Origin: Mesomycoplasma ovipneumoniae
GTDB taxonomy: Bacteria > Bacillota_I > Bacilli_A > Mycoplasmatales > Metamycoplasmataceae
DNA: 64,000 nt
NCBI RefSeq assembly: GCF_035918255.1
Contig: NZ_CP142136.1
Span: forward strand, 1 to 64,000
Direction of reading: 5' to 3'
Of this stretch, positions 44,251-55,947 are shown in pieces. The position numbers were made by a program, and so were the translations under genes. The notes beneath the pieces are model-generated. The model had not been told where the DNA came from and searched no databases. It saw only the letters and a list, made by a program, of their open reading frames with translations. How positions within the stretch are numbered: the first letter of the stretch is position 1; each line of letters starts with the position of its first letter.

Positions 44251-44305
44251 AGGACAAATTCAATCAAAAATACTAAACATTTACTTGAGTTTTTGGGAGG
44301 CAAAA

Positions 44306-45388
44306 ATGATAATTAATTTAGATAATGTTGATATAGCGAAAAATAAAGACGAGAATTTAATAAAGGTTGTGCAAGGAAGTTTTGCCCTGAATTCTTATGG
44401 GATATTAGAAAGAAAGCCTAATGATTTAGATTTAATAATTTTTTCTAAAAAGATTAAAAGTTTAAGGTTTCTAAATCAAAAACTAATGATTGAACTCAGT
44501 AAAAACAAAAATTTAGATGTAAAATTAAGCACACCTTTTTTTAAAAAACTTGGATTTAAAAATTTAGATTTAACTATCGAGATAATTTTGGCAAAGTTTT
44601 TAAAACCTAATATTTACAAAAAAATTAAAAAAAATCTTTATTTTGTAAAACCTGAATATGCTATTTTGGTTAAAATATTTCAAATTTCATCAGTTTTATC
44701 CAATCATTTTTTAGGGTCAGACAATCTAAATTTCCAAAAAATCATTATAACTTTACAAGATCTAAAAATTATTTTGAAAAATAAGTTGCTATTTCATAAA
44801 ACAAGAGCATTTATTAGGAAAAATTTACTAAGCATTATTATTAATAATTTTATTTTTGATTTTTTTCTAAGAGACAATATAGAATTAATTTGATTTTCTA
44901 AAAATGCATATAAATTTGAATTGATAAATTCCATTGAAGGTAATAAGTTTTTGTCAAAAAAAATTAAATCACTTTTCTATTTAAATAAGAATTCAAGAAA
45001 CTTATTTAATAATTTGATGGTTATAAATGACTATTTTTTGAAGAACAAATATAATATCATAAGTAAAATTAACTCGCTAAACAAGTCTAAAAACGTATTA
45101 TCTTCAAATGAAATCTACTTGGAAAACGTAAATTTTTTCTTTGATAATTTCAAAATGATAAATAAACAAAATATAATTTTTTATTCAAAAATTTCACCAA
45201 ATTGAGACACTGAAATTATAGAAATTAATAAGTCATTCCCCTTTATAAAAGTTTTCAAAGATCTATCGTTAAAATATAAAATTAACGAAAATTTAAACAA
45301 AAACCAAATTTTAATCTATTCTAGTAACAATCAAGAGTTTTTGCTTAATACTTTATATAAACTAGTTGTGCTTTTAGTCTTTATCTAA
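44306..45388 (+). CDS. Nucleotidyltransferase-like (AbiEii/MNT-type) protein
   Basis: 360 aa with UGA Trp codons. The N terminus has the nucleotidyltransferase pattern VVQGSFALNSYGILERKPNDLDLIIF: G24-S25 and the metal-binding D40-L-D42. A helical, Lys/Asn-rich remainder is not recognised. This head is found in AbiEii-type toxins and minimal nucleotidyltransferases. Start ATG 44306 follows GGGAGG. It is divergent from the hairpin-protein gene. No AbiEi-like antitoxin is adjacent. Very low GC even for this genome. Confidence 0.55.
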
Positions 45389-45436
45389 TTAAAAACTTTT
45401 AATCTAATAAGTGTTGAAGCATTTATTTTGCAAAGC

Positions 45437-45468
45437 ATCTCATTAATAGTTGATTCTATTAATGAGAT
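45437..45468 (+). terminator. Hairpin downstream of the nucleotidyltransferase-like gene
   Basis: Perfect 13-bp stem (core TCTCATTAATAG / CTATTAATGAGA) with a 6-nt loop, no T-run. The rest of 45389-45650 shows nothing clear. Confidence 0.45.
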
Positions 45469-45650
45469 TATAACATTCTTTTATTGATTATATAATAATT
45501 TAGGAATTAAGGTTATTTGTTATATAAAGGGTCAAGTTCCCACGCAATCTAAATTAATTTTTCAAATCTTTTAAATGGACATTTTAGAAAAAATAAACAA
45601 ATATTTGTCACAAAGCATAAAAAATGACAGCCCATTAGCAATTTGAATAA

Positions 45651-46440
45651 TTATTTTTTATTTATTTTTAAATAAATTGCAAACAAAGACTTATTAAAAG
45701 TTTTTGTGATTAATTCAATAGGATTGTCAAAGGAATTTGAAATCAATCTATAAATTTTCGATAAATTTCTATTGTTGTAAAAAATAAAAAAGTAAAAAGA
45801 AAAAAACAACAAAATAGTAATAGAAAAAATAATAACTAAAATGATTGTCAATAAATCAATATAATTTTTATCAACTTTTATAAGCGCACCTGTATCTCGG
45901 ATAAAATCTATAGCAAAATTGTTATTACCAAAAACAAGAGTTAAGAAAATTTCGAGTAAAATAAATGTTAAAATTGAAAAACTAAAGCAAAAAGTTGCAA
46001 ATCATAACTCAAATTTACTTATTTTATAAATAATTTTAGATAAAAATTGTTTCAATTCGGGGTTTATTTCCTTCCCCTGCAAGTAAGAAGCATTGTTAAT
46101 TTTTATTAGTTTTCTTAAAATATCAACGAGAATTTGCAAATAATCACAAACCAGCTTCAACTATATAGTCTTGATACTCCCTGCTAAGCTGTTGTTTTTT
46201 ATATAAAGAAAACAAGGTAAAAAAATTTCTGAAGATAATAATTGTTAGCGAAATAAAAATCAAATAGGAAGCTAGTCTTACGAGAAATAATCCACCGTTG
46301 GTATTTATAAATTCAATTTTACTAAATGAAATTATATATATAATTACTATTGTTAAATAAAAAATAAAAGGTAAGACAATAATATGGAGAAATTTTCTAT
46401 TAAACAGTTCCAAATAGCGCATGTAGAATTTTTGGTTCAT
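45651..46440 (-). pseudogene. Frameshifted membrane-protein gene
   Basis: The first frame (46096-46440, 114 aa) starts MNQKFYMRYLELFNRKFLHI with two TM segments and stops at 46096. An overlapping frame, open from about 46160 to 45651, continues with a charged middle and two further TM segments (FATFCFSFSILTFILLEIFL; IILVIIFSITILLFFSFYFF) but has no ATG. Joined by one +1 shift near 46150 it would give a 2+2 TM protein like that at 42645. Pseudogene is the simplest reading; programmed frameshifting or a sequencing error is possible. Confidence 0.55.
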
Positions 46441-46715
46441 GTTAATTTAATTAATATCCATTATTTTTATAATTTAACATTATTGTATCTTATAATATTA
46501 AGTACAAGTTAAAAAACAATAAAAAATTTTACCATCATATAAATTAGAAGAAAAAATTTATAAAACCGATAGAATCAAAGCCATATATAAAAAAGTAATT
46601 GTCTGAATTTTTCTATTAATTTAGCTAAAAAATTTAGTAAGTTAGGATATTATTTTTCCTGTAAATATAAACATTTTTTATTTAGTATTTAATTTTTATT
46701 TATAACTTTTTAGGG

Positions 46716-46721
46716 TATAAT
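46716..46721 (+). promoter_or_regulatory. -10 box of tRNA-Trp/tpx
   Basis: TATAAT 20 nt before the tRNA. The 46441-46715 spacer holds nothing else recognisable. Confidence 0.5.
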
Positions 46722-46741
46722 TTAATTAGTTTTGTGAAAAA

Positions 46742-46815
46742 GGGGGTTTAGTATAATGGCAGTACCATGGACTCCAAACCCATCAGTGAAGGTTCGAATC
46801 CTTTAACCCCCGCCA
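46742..46815 (+). tRNA. tRNA-Trp (CCA)
   Basis: 74 nt with encoded CCA. Acceptor GGGGGTT/AACCCCC, anticodon loop CTCCAAA with anticodon CCA, T-arm GGTTCGAATCC. The pair at 31-39 looks mismatched (A-C). It reads UGG; a UCA tRNA for UGA must lie elsewhere. It borders the accessory island. Confidence 0.93.
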
Positions 46816-46848
46816 AAAAATTATTTTTAAAATACGAAAGGTGACAAG

Positions 46849-47340
46849 ATGCAAACAAAATTCAAGAACAAAGCATATAATTTAGTTTCATCATTAATAC
46901 AGCCAGGAGAAAAACTAGAATTTACCGTTAGTGATATAAATTTTGATGTTGTTGACTTTAAAAATTTTGGAAAAACAACGCTAATTTCGATTTTTCCGTC
47001 AATTAATACCAAAATTTGCGATGAACAAACAACATCCATCCGTGATTTATCAAGGAAATATTCACAATTTAGATTTATTTCAGTTTCACTTGATCTTCCT
47101 TCTGCGATTGCTCAGTGAAAAAATGCAAATTTATCTGAAAATATGGAGATATATTCTGACTATCGTTTGCGTAGTTTTGGATTAGCTACTGGATTTTTAA
47201 TTGATGATGTATTTTTATTAAATCGTGGTTATATTATTGTTGACTCTGAAGGAAAAGTTTTAGTTGTTGAACCTAATTCTGATGTTCACGATCAAATTAA
47301 TTTTGAACAATTAGAAAAACATCTTCAAAACCTTTCATAA
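46849..47340 (+). CDS. tpx: Thiol peroxidase (Tpx-like)
   Basis: 163 aa thioredoxin-fold peroxidase. The peroxidatic Cys is in FPSINTKICDEQT. The usual resolving Cys of Tpx (about 35 residues further, in LPFAxxRFC) is absent: the segment reads LDLPSAIAQWKNAN. It would act as a 1-Cys enzyme, reduced by an external thiol such as thioredoxin. It lies 33 nt after tRNA-Trp, likely co-transcribed. Shine-Dalgarno GAAAGGTG. Confidence 0.88.
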
Positions 47341-47384
47341 TTTTCTTAAAAACTTAAAAATTAATTTTTATTTACATATTCAAG

Positions 47385-47408
47385 AAATGCACATTTAATT
47401 GTGTATTT
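47385..47408 (+). terminator. Terminator after tpx
   Basis: Stem AAATGCACA / TGTGTATTT (one G-T pair) followed by T-rich sequence. Confidence 0.6.
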
Positions 47409-47439
47409 TTTATTTATTTTTTAAAAATAAAAAAAGTGG

Positions 47440-47445
47440 TATAAT
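47440..47445 (+). promoter_or_regulatory. Extended -10 of lgt
   Basis: TGGTATAAT (TG-N-TATAAT), 29 nt before the lgt ATG. Confidence 0.6.
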
Positions 47446-47474
47446 TTATAAGACAAAATAAAATAGGAATAACA

Positions 47475-48455
47475 ATGAATAACCTTACAAAAATTCCCGC
47501 TGACCTAATAAATGAACGCCCTTTTAAAGAAGGTGAGGCTTTTTGGTTAATTCAGGATTGAATTCCAATTTATGCCCTCACAGTCGTTCTGGGTATGGTT
47601 GCGTCAATTATCACAATTTATTTTTTCTGAAAACGCGAAGGTTACAAATTTGATCATTTAGCCGCGCTGATTTTTATCACAATTCCTATTTCTATTGTTG
47701 GAGCTCGTTTTGGATATATTCTTGAGCGTTTAGTGGTTGGTGATTTAACATCATTACAACAGTGATGAAATATTCGCCAAGGTGGACTCTCAATTCAATG
47801 AGGGGTTATTTTTCCAACTGTTGCAAATTTAATTTATGCTTATCGAAAACGGGCTAGTTTTGATTGACGAAAAGCCTTTTCTTTTATCTTGCCAGCCGTT
47901 TTAATTGGTCAATTTTTAGGAAGATGAGGGAATTTTACAAATCACGAAGTCTACGGATTCCTTGATCCTGAAGGTAAAACCGTAAATTGATTAGGTGATT
48001 TTATTCGAAAAAATATGTTTATTGCCGATAAGCATGCACCAAATGGTCAACTCCGTGTTCCATTATTTTTCTATGAATCGCTAACTTCGCTATTTGGTTA
48101 CTTGGTAATTGTATGAGTTTTAAACCTTTTTTCATGGCTAAAACCAGGTTCAACAGGGGCGCTATACATTTTATATTACGGAATTGTCCGGGCTTCTATG
48201 GAATTTTTACGGCAAGAATCATATGTTTATTATTTTGTAATTGCAATTTTGATGATAATTCTAGGAATTTTGTTGTTTATCCGCTTTCAATTTTTCGCAA
48301 ATTACTATGTAAAAATAGAAAACAAAAAAGTAAAAATAGCATTTTTTGAAAGATACACAAAAGAAAACAGACGCTATATTGGTTTGCCTTGAACAAGATG
48401 AAATCGTAATCTTTCTGAGCCTGCAAAATCAGAACCAAAAACTTTAGAGGCTTAG
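47475..48455 (+). CDS. lgt: Prolipoprotein diacylglyceryl transferase
   Basis: 326 aa multi-pass membrane enzyme. Family motifs: ISIVGARFGYILERL (with the conserved GAR), IRQGGLSIQWGV, FLGRWGNFTNHEVYG (phosphatidylglycerol-binding Arg/Asn), PLFFYESL and GIVRASMEFLRQ. It transfers diacylglycerol to the lipobox Cys of lipoproteins such as that at 29103. The charged C-terminal tail of about 40 residues is longer than usual. Confidence 0.94.
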
Positions 48456-48478
48456 CCAAAATTGAAATTTTACAACGG

Positions 48479-48503
48479 AAAACATTAGTTTTTAATGTTT
48501 TTT
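48479..48503 (+). terminator. Terminator after lgt
   Basis: Stem AAAACATTA / TAATGTTTT with a GTTTT loop and T-run; the trxB -10 (TATAAT, 48503-48508) follows directly. Confidence 0.65.
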
Positions 48504-48564
48504 ATAATTTAATATTATATAATTATTTATAATCATTAACATTTTATTCTTAAGGGGTTTAATC

Positions 48565-49482
48565 ATGGAAAATTATGATGTTATAATAATCGGAGCAGGA
48601 CCAGCTGGACTAACAACCGCTCTTTATGCTTCACGTGGTAATTTAAAAGTTCTAATTTTGGAAAAAGGAGCTCCAGGTGGGAAACTTGTTTCACAATCTA
48701 AAATTGAAAATTGACCTGGAGATGAGTTTATTGATGGTGCATCTTTAGCGCTAAGAATGTATAAACACTCACTAAAATTCGGGACAAAACACCGTTATTG
48801 TGAAGTTGATTATATTGAGTCTAACTCTCCTTTTGACCATAAAGTTATTTGTAAGGATGGCAAAACTTTCACAGCCAAATCCGTTGTTGTAGCTTCAGGA
48901 ATGGTCGAAAGAAAACCGTTAGATATTAAAAATTACCTTGATTTTGAAGGTAAAGGTGTTTCTTATTGCGTTGTTTGCGATGGTCCTTTTTATGCTAACC
49001 AACCTTCAATTGTTATTGGGGGTGGAAATTCCGCTGTTGAGGAGTCAAGTTTTTTAGCTTCAATAGCTTCAAAAGTTTATGTTTTAGTTCGTGATGATAA
49101 ATTTATTGCCGAGCCACTTTTAATAGAAGAACTCAAAAAAAACAAGAATGTTGAAATTTTATTTAATGCTAGAGTTTTAGAACTTCAAGGAGAAGGCGCG
49201 CTTGAATCAGCAATTATTGATCACAATGGTGAGCAAAAAACACTAGAAATTAAGTCACTTTTCCCATACATTGGTTTTTTGCCAGCTACTAGTTTTTTAC
49301 AAAAAAACCATAAAGAAATTCTTGACAAATTTAATTTTATTACAGTCGACAAATACGGACAGTCAAAAATTCCTGGGGTTTATGCTGTTGGTGATGTTGT
49401 TACAAAAGAAATTAGACAAATTGTTACTGCTGCAAATGACGGTGCAATTGTTGGTAAAATTTTAACCAATCGAATTAAGTAA
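48565..49482 (+). CDS. trxB: Thioredoxin reductase
   Basis: 305 aa, class II. FAD site IIIGAGPAGLTTALYASRG, redox pair in YCVVCDGPFY (CVVC rather than CATC), NADPH site VIGGGNSAVEESSFLA, and the C-terminal AVGDVVTKEIRQIVTAANDGAIVG. It reduces thioredoxin (10617-10946). It lies 17 nt upstream of adhesin pair 2, probably one transcript. Confidence 0.95.
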
Positions 49483-49499
49483 AAAAAGGTCTCTATATA

Positions 49500-52400
49500 G
49501 TGAAAATAGTTAAGAAATTTTCCAAAACAAAATTTTTAACAAAAAAATCAAAAATTTTACTAGGGCTTACTTTAAGCGCATCATTTCTTGGTGTTTTAGG
49601 AATTTCAGTCGGTATTTCTTATGGTTTTGGCTTAATTAAAAAAAATTCTTATCAGACAACTGTCGAGGATTTAAATAGAATAATAACTAAAATTAATGCT
49701 CTTAGTTTTAATGCCCAAAAAGTTTCACCTTTTTCTACTTATGCCTCACTAAAAGATGAGTGAAAAAAAATTCAAGACTCAACAGATCAAGGTGATTTTT
49801 TTGATCTTTTTAGCCTTGAACATAAAAGATTGCAACCATATAAGTTGCCAAACGGAATTTGGCTTGAGTTTGTAGATGTCCAACCAGATGATGCCAATCA
49901 ACAATTTAATGTTGAATTTTTGCTCAAAACTTATAATCACTCAAGAATTATAAAATCTGATATAAGAACTGACAAAATTTCTATAAGTCCTAATTCAACT
50001 TTTTTTCTGGAAAATTTTTACCAAGCACTCCAAATAAATCTTCAAAATATTAGACCATTTTCTAGAGGTGAACAAAATAAAACCTCTCCTAACATTTGAC
50101 TTGCAAGTGATTTTTTAGCACAAGCAAATTCTGAGCAAAGCGCAGAAAGTTTTATCAAAAAAGTTCATGATTTTTTTGACTTTGACTTTGAGTCAATTTT
50201 AACCAACAAAAACTTTGCTATTAAACACGAAAATAAGTTAATTTTTCCTTACACAATTGAAATTATAAAAAATAATAATAACACTTGAGTCCAACCTTCG
50301 CAATTGCATTCAGATTTTTTGGAAATACAAGGTAAAATTAGTTTTACACAGGAAGCCAAAGATATATTTCCAAAAAATTTTAATACAAATATTACTAAAA
50401 ATTTTACTTTTTTACTATTTGATTCAGCTAAAAATAAATCTGCTTTTGCTGATCCTAAAGTTTTTATACAAATTCCAAAACTATCAGATCTAAAAATTGA
50501 TCAATTTTCACACGAAAATCAAGAAAACAAAGTTGATATTTCGCAAAAATCAATATTTTCAGTTTATAACTCTCTTAAATATAAGGAAAATACAAGTACA
50601 TTAAAAACACCTGAAGAAGCAAAAACAGTCCTTAATTCATTTATTAATGCAGATTTACAACTTGATTTTAGCGATTATGCTGACTTAGATCCACAAATTA
50701 AGCAAAAATTTGACTTTAATATTATAGTTGACAAAATTTATCTAGATTCAGACGAGCAGTCATCGCTAATTCGTATACCTTTTGAAATTTTTTATCCGCT
50801 TAATGATGATGGTTCGGAAAAATTAACTAAAACTTCAGAACTTGTTTTAAGAAATTTCAAAAATTCTGAATCCCAAGATGTTTCTACATTTAACCCTAAA
50901 AATTTTAGTCAAATTCCAGTTGTTAATTTAGATTATTTTACTGATAAAAATCCAACCCAAACCTTTTCATCTTTTGATTATGTTTCAAAAGATGAAATTC
51001 AAAAGTTAATTGATTTAAATTCACATGAAGAAATTTATAATATTTTAACAAACTCTTCAAAATTTAATCTTAATTTTCCTGAAACTGAAATTTTAAATTC
51101 CTGAACTTTTAAGTATGATTTTCCAACTATTTCTGAGTTTTCCAAAAGAACTTTAACTCCAACAACACTAGAAAATAACACAAATACTCGTGCTTTTTTT
51201 GAAAATAATCAAGAATTTATGTTTTTTGTAAAAAATACTTTGGCCTTACCTAAAGAAGAAGCCCAAAAATACCTTAGAATTCTTTTTAATTCTCTTGCGG
51301 GTATAAAATCTGATACTTTTGATGACAAACAGGAAAGTTCTGGAACTCAAAGTCTTGATTCAACCCCAAAAAATGAGACTATTAATGAGACTGGCGCCCC
51401 AGAAGCATCTGAATTTCAGGAAGCAGAAACCGTAAATACTGAAACCAACACAAATTCTCAAGGTTCTCAAAATTCTCAACAACCTGAAAATCAAGAAAAC
51501 CAACAACCAAACACAGAAAATCAAACTCCTGATACTAATTTAGCCCCACAAACCAAGACTATTAATGATAAAATTGTTTCAAATCTTCAAAATCAATATT
51601 TAATTACGGGATTTAACGACTTAATTTCTAAAATTGAGGCTTTAAACGAAAATGGACAGTCAAAAGCAGAATTAAATGCTCAAACATTTTCTGATTTATT
51701 TATAGAAACTTATAAAGATAATAATTCAGTTAAGCAGTTTGAAACACTTGGCGAAAATCTTTCTTATAAAATAGTTTTTCTAGCTAATCAAAACTCAGAA
51801 CAAATCGATTCTGAACAGCAAAGTTCAACCCCAACACCAGTTCAAGTTGCCGATCAGGAGACTTCTGAAAACGATAATAATTCCCAAAAAGAGATTTTTA
51901 CATTAGGTTATTATTATATTTTTACTTCTGCTACAAACAATAAAATTGTTTTTAGAACACCAATTAATTCATTAAAATTAGATGTTTTTAAAAGTCAAAA
52001 TCCTCAAAGTGAAATCGAAACTTTGTCCAATGTTGTTTTAAATTTTCCACAAAAACTTTTACAATTAGAGCTTGATGAGTCTAATTTTTCAACAGCAGTT
52101 ACATTTTCTAAAACTGCTCAGGAAGTTCTAACTTCTGAGTTTAATAATCAAGATAAAGATTTTAAACAAACATTAGAGAGTATTAAAAAACTTTTTGGTT
52201 TTTCTACTTTTGTTCAAATTTATCCTTTATTAAATGGCAATGGTCTTGTATATAAAAAAGATAATGTTTTCATTGATAAATTTGGAAATTTGAAAATTAG
52301 ATTCAGTGTAAAAAATCTAGATTCTAGCGAAAAATCTCAAATTTTTATTCCAAACATTGTAGATAATGATCAAAATAATCCTGATAATTCAGTGCAAAAT

Positions 52401-52592
52401 CCTTCTAGTCCTCAAGTTTCACCTTCGCCCCCAACCCCAACCACGCCAGCACAGACTCAACAATCTACAACTCAGAGTTCGCAACAGCAGCTTAAAAATA
52501 ATCTAGACCCCTTTGCACCACAAGAAAATGAAGCAAAATATCCGCTTATTTTTACAGTAATTAAGCCAAAAAGGCAGTTAAATCGAAATTAG
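49500..52592 (+). CDS. P97-like cilium adhesin paralogue, pair 2
   Basis: 1030 aa. GTG start chosen because no ATG is near and AAAAAAAGG precedes. N-terminal anchor (ILLGLTLSASFLGVLGISVGISYGF), then KNSYQTTVEDLNRIITKINALSF as in P97 proteins. Low-complexity Glu/Asn/Gln/Pro-rich segment at residues about 610-690 and a Pro/Ser/Thr/Gln-rich end (residues about 960-1010), both possible processing sites. R1 or R2 repeats of canonical P97 were not seen. Confidence 0.82.
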
Positions 52593-52598
52593 GAAAAA

Positions 52599-55490
52599 AT
52601 GAAAAAAACTAAAATATTAAAAAAAGTTTCACACACCAGATCTTTAATGATTATGGCGACTTGGCCTATCGCAATTGGTGCAATTTTAGGTTTCTCCTAT
52701 TTGACTTATTCGCTTGTTGAGTCAAAATATTTTGGTGTTGTCGATCAGCGAGATTTAGAGAAAACTGAAGTTAATCAAAAAGGGATTCAACTTTCAAATG
52801 AAGAATTTGAAAAAATTGTTGATCAAATGCAAATTGACGAGGATTTTTCTAAATATTCAGCCGAACAAATTCTCAATTTATCTCGTGATTCAGGGTCTAA
52901 TTTTCATCTTACTACAATTTTTAATCTTTCCAATTTTAGTTCAAAATATCCTTTTTTAAAGCTTAATGTCAATCCTATTAATAAATCTGATGTTGAAAAT
53001 GATGATCTAGTTACAAAAGTTGTTAATAATAATTTAATTAACGTTGTTTTTTCGGCTCATGATCAATTTACAAATAAAACTTATTCAAAAGTTCATTCAA
53101 TTCGTGGCTTTAATGGCAAAGGTGACATTCCATTTATAAACTTTAATATTAACCAACAAAAGTCCGCTTTTATTTTACAAACAGCACAAATAAACCAAAA
53201 ATGAAACGCATTTTCGCTTATTCAAGCACTAAATCATGAGTATAAAAATACAAAAGATGCTAAAAAAACTCTTGAAAAATTTGGTTCTTTTTTATTTTTA
53301 GACTCAAATGATAATTTAGTAAATCTTCCTGATGGCACCTATTTTGATTTTGAAACAGACTCATCTGGAAATATAATTTTTAAAAATATTGACGACTCAA
53401 CGGGTAATTTGTGAATTTCTTTTGGGATTTTTGACTCAAATAAAAATAAAATTCGCACATTTGATTTAAAAGTTTCAAATTTATTAGATTATGCACAAGT
53501 TACAAATTATCTTAATAATTTAATTAAAACTAATGATGAACTTATCATCTTAAAAGACGAAAAAATTCAAGAAATTGTTGCAAAAAATGTATCTTTATCT
53601 ACTTTTTTGGTGTCCCAAACTGACCATAACAGTCTCTTTGACATATCAAAATTACAAAATTTATTCACAAATTCCTCACCAAATTTCAATGTAAGATTGT
53701 TTGGGACAAATGTTCAAATGGACCGAGTCGGTGAAGTTGAACTTATGGTTCAAATCGATTTTAAAGCTAAAGAAATTGAAAAACTAACCCAAAATCAGTT
53801 AACTCCTGAAAATTTAAGTGTATCAAATTTACAACAAAGTTCACCTGTCCAAGAGAAAAAAATGCTTGAAAATCAGGTATCTTTATTTCAAGATGTTGGC
53901 CCAAATAATTCTGAAAATTCAAGTCAACAAAATTTAAATGATTCACAAACTCAAGAAAATTATCGTAAATTTAATTTTATTTACACTTTAAAACCTTTTA
54001 CAAACTTAGCCCAAAGATATTTGGATTCTGTGATTAAGGATAATGATCTTTATATTGTTAGACAAAAGTTCAATTATTTAGATGGTGTTGAAATTATTAA
54101 TAATTTAAGGTCAATTAACGCTACTTTTTATTCTTTTCAAGAGAATAAAAACACAAGTAAAGGCTTAGAAATTGTTAATTTAGAAAGCAGTCCGACTTAT
54201 GATAGTCTAACTAGTCAAAGAGCAATTGTGACGTGATTTAAAGACTTTTTTAAAGATTCATTAACATTTCCGGCCTGAAAAAAAACTGATGAAAACGACA
54301 AACCTGAGGAAGTTTTAGCAAAAATTTTTGCTAAAATGAACGATATAATTAACTCTAAGCAAATTTTTTCATACGGTGTTAAGTATAATTTATTTTTTGA
54401 AAATTCTACAGGACAATTAACAATAACAATTAGTATTTATGACAGGTTTAATAAAATTTTAGGTGAAAAAGATATAAAAATAGCCGGCTTGTCTCCAACA
54501 AATCCTCAATTATTATTAGCTAAAGAAAATCAAGCAAGTTTTTTTATTGATGGATCTGGCGCATATAATTTTGACGAATCTAGTGAAAATAACTTATTTC
54601 ACTCAGAAATCAGAGGTCTAAAATCAATTACAAACCCTCAAGTTTCACTTAGCCTTGACTCTTCAAAAATTTCCAATAAGAAAGTTAAACTTGTCAGAAA
54701 TTCAGGAATTTTATATCCAAGTCTAAACGACATTTATTTAAAATTATTTTATAAAAGCGATGAAAATACTCAAAAAACTGTAGCTTTTGATGAAAATAAT
54801 CCATTTTTTTATTCATTTTCAGTCCAAAATAACTTAGAACCTAATCAACATAAAATTGTCCTTAAATTTATTACTGAAGAAAATGGAGCTTCTGATCAAC
54901 AAACAAATCAAGACGCTAATTTAATTTGAGTTAAAAAACTATCTAAAAAAAGCGATTTAACAAACTTAAATATAACAAATTCAGATTCAATTCCTGATGA
55001 TACTCCAGTTTGGCTAATAGGTGTTTCAAAAAAGGCGGAAATTGAATCAACTAGCACAAATACAAACCAAAATGAAAAAATCATAGGTATTTTGCCTGTT
55101 GATGAAGGTCAATTTACTAATTTTGTTCTTTCCTACAATGGTCTTAATGAGAATTCATCTTCAAATTCAGGAACTCAAGCTCAAAATTCTCAAAAGATAA
55201 TTGTAAAAATTGCAACTCCAAAATCAAAAAATCAACCCCAAATTGAACTAGAAAAAAACTTTTGATCTACTCAGAGCGCTTCTTCAGCAGGTTCAACTCC
55301 TCCAGCTGCTCCAGCAGCCCCAACGCCTTCAGCAACCCCAGCAAAAAATTTAACCCTTTATTTTGGAGACCTAGAAAACAACAAAACTTCCGAAAAATCA
55401 GAGGTTTTGTTTAGATTTTTTATAAAATTCAATAACCAATTTTCCAAAAAAGAAGATTTTGAAAAAAACTTTGCAACAGCATTAAAATAA
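52599..55490 (+). CDS. P102-like adhesin paralogue, pair 2
   Basis: 963 aa. N-terminal anchor (SLMIMATWPIAIGAILGFSYLTYSLV) followed by KYFGVVDQRDLEKTEV and the ILNLSRDSGSNFHL segment of the P102 family. A short Pro/Ala/Ser stretch lies near residue 900. Starts 6 nt after the P97-like stop. Shorter than its paralogue in pair 1 (1127 aa), which has a longer linker. Confidence 0.82.
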
Positions 55491-55491
55491 A

Positions 55492-55558
55492 ACTATTTTC
55501 CTTTTTCCAAATATAGATTATTTTGTTTATAAAACAATCTATATTTGGATTTTTTATT
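55492..55558 (+). repeat. Left copy of long target duplication (clpB 3' end)
   Basis: The first 58 bp match 56590-56647 with one mismatch; the last 9 bp are only partly similar. It contains the hairpin CCAAATATAGATT / AATCTATATTTGG (55507-55548) and acts as terminator of adhesin pair 2. Confidence 0.8.
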
Positions 55559-55798
55559 CCTGAGTTTCCCAGTTTGATAGCAAAAATTCACTTTTTATTG
55601 AATACAAATATGCAAAAATACCCGTAAATCCGGGTTTTTGACATAAAATCTTAATTTCCCGAGTTTCCCAGTTTTAAGGCAAAAATTCACTTTTTAGTGA
55701 ATATAAATATGAAAAAACACCCGTAAATCAGTGTTTTTTGAACGTAAAACCTTAATTTATATTAATGTCATTTAATTGCATTTTAAGTAATTTTATGG

Positions 55799-55804
55799 TA
55801 TAAT
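55799..55804 (+). promoter_or_regulatory. Extended -10 inside the inner element
   Basis: TGGTATAAT, ending 8 nt before the ATG of the 44-codon ORF. Confidence 0.5.
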
Positions 55805-55812
55805 TATAAATT

Positions 55813-55947
55813 ATGAAAAAACAAAATAAAGATGGTTTTATTGAAGTAAACAAATTGTTTGGCAAAAAACCTAAATATTTTAAGGAAATTTCAAACATGA
55901 AATTTGAAACAAGTTATTTGGAAACAATCAATACTTTGATATCTTAA
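55813..55947 (+). CDS. 44-aa ORF, possible remnant of a transposase N terminus
   Basis: MKKQNKDGFIEVNKLFGKKP at the start and YFKEISNMKFETSYLETINT later. Near-leaderless behind a good extended -10. Not recognised. Its place inside an inverted-repeat-bounded element suggests the 5' stub of the lost transposase. Confidence 0.35.
   Translation: MKKQNKDGFIEVNKLFGKKPKYFKEISNMKFETSYLETINTLIS

Noticed and set aside
55559..55760. CRISPR array or simple tandem repeat
   Set aside because: Two similar blocks of about 97 bp occur, but they are the left ends of two nested elements; there are no regular spacers and no cas genes.
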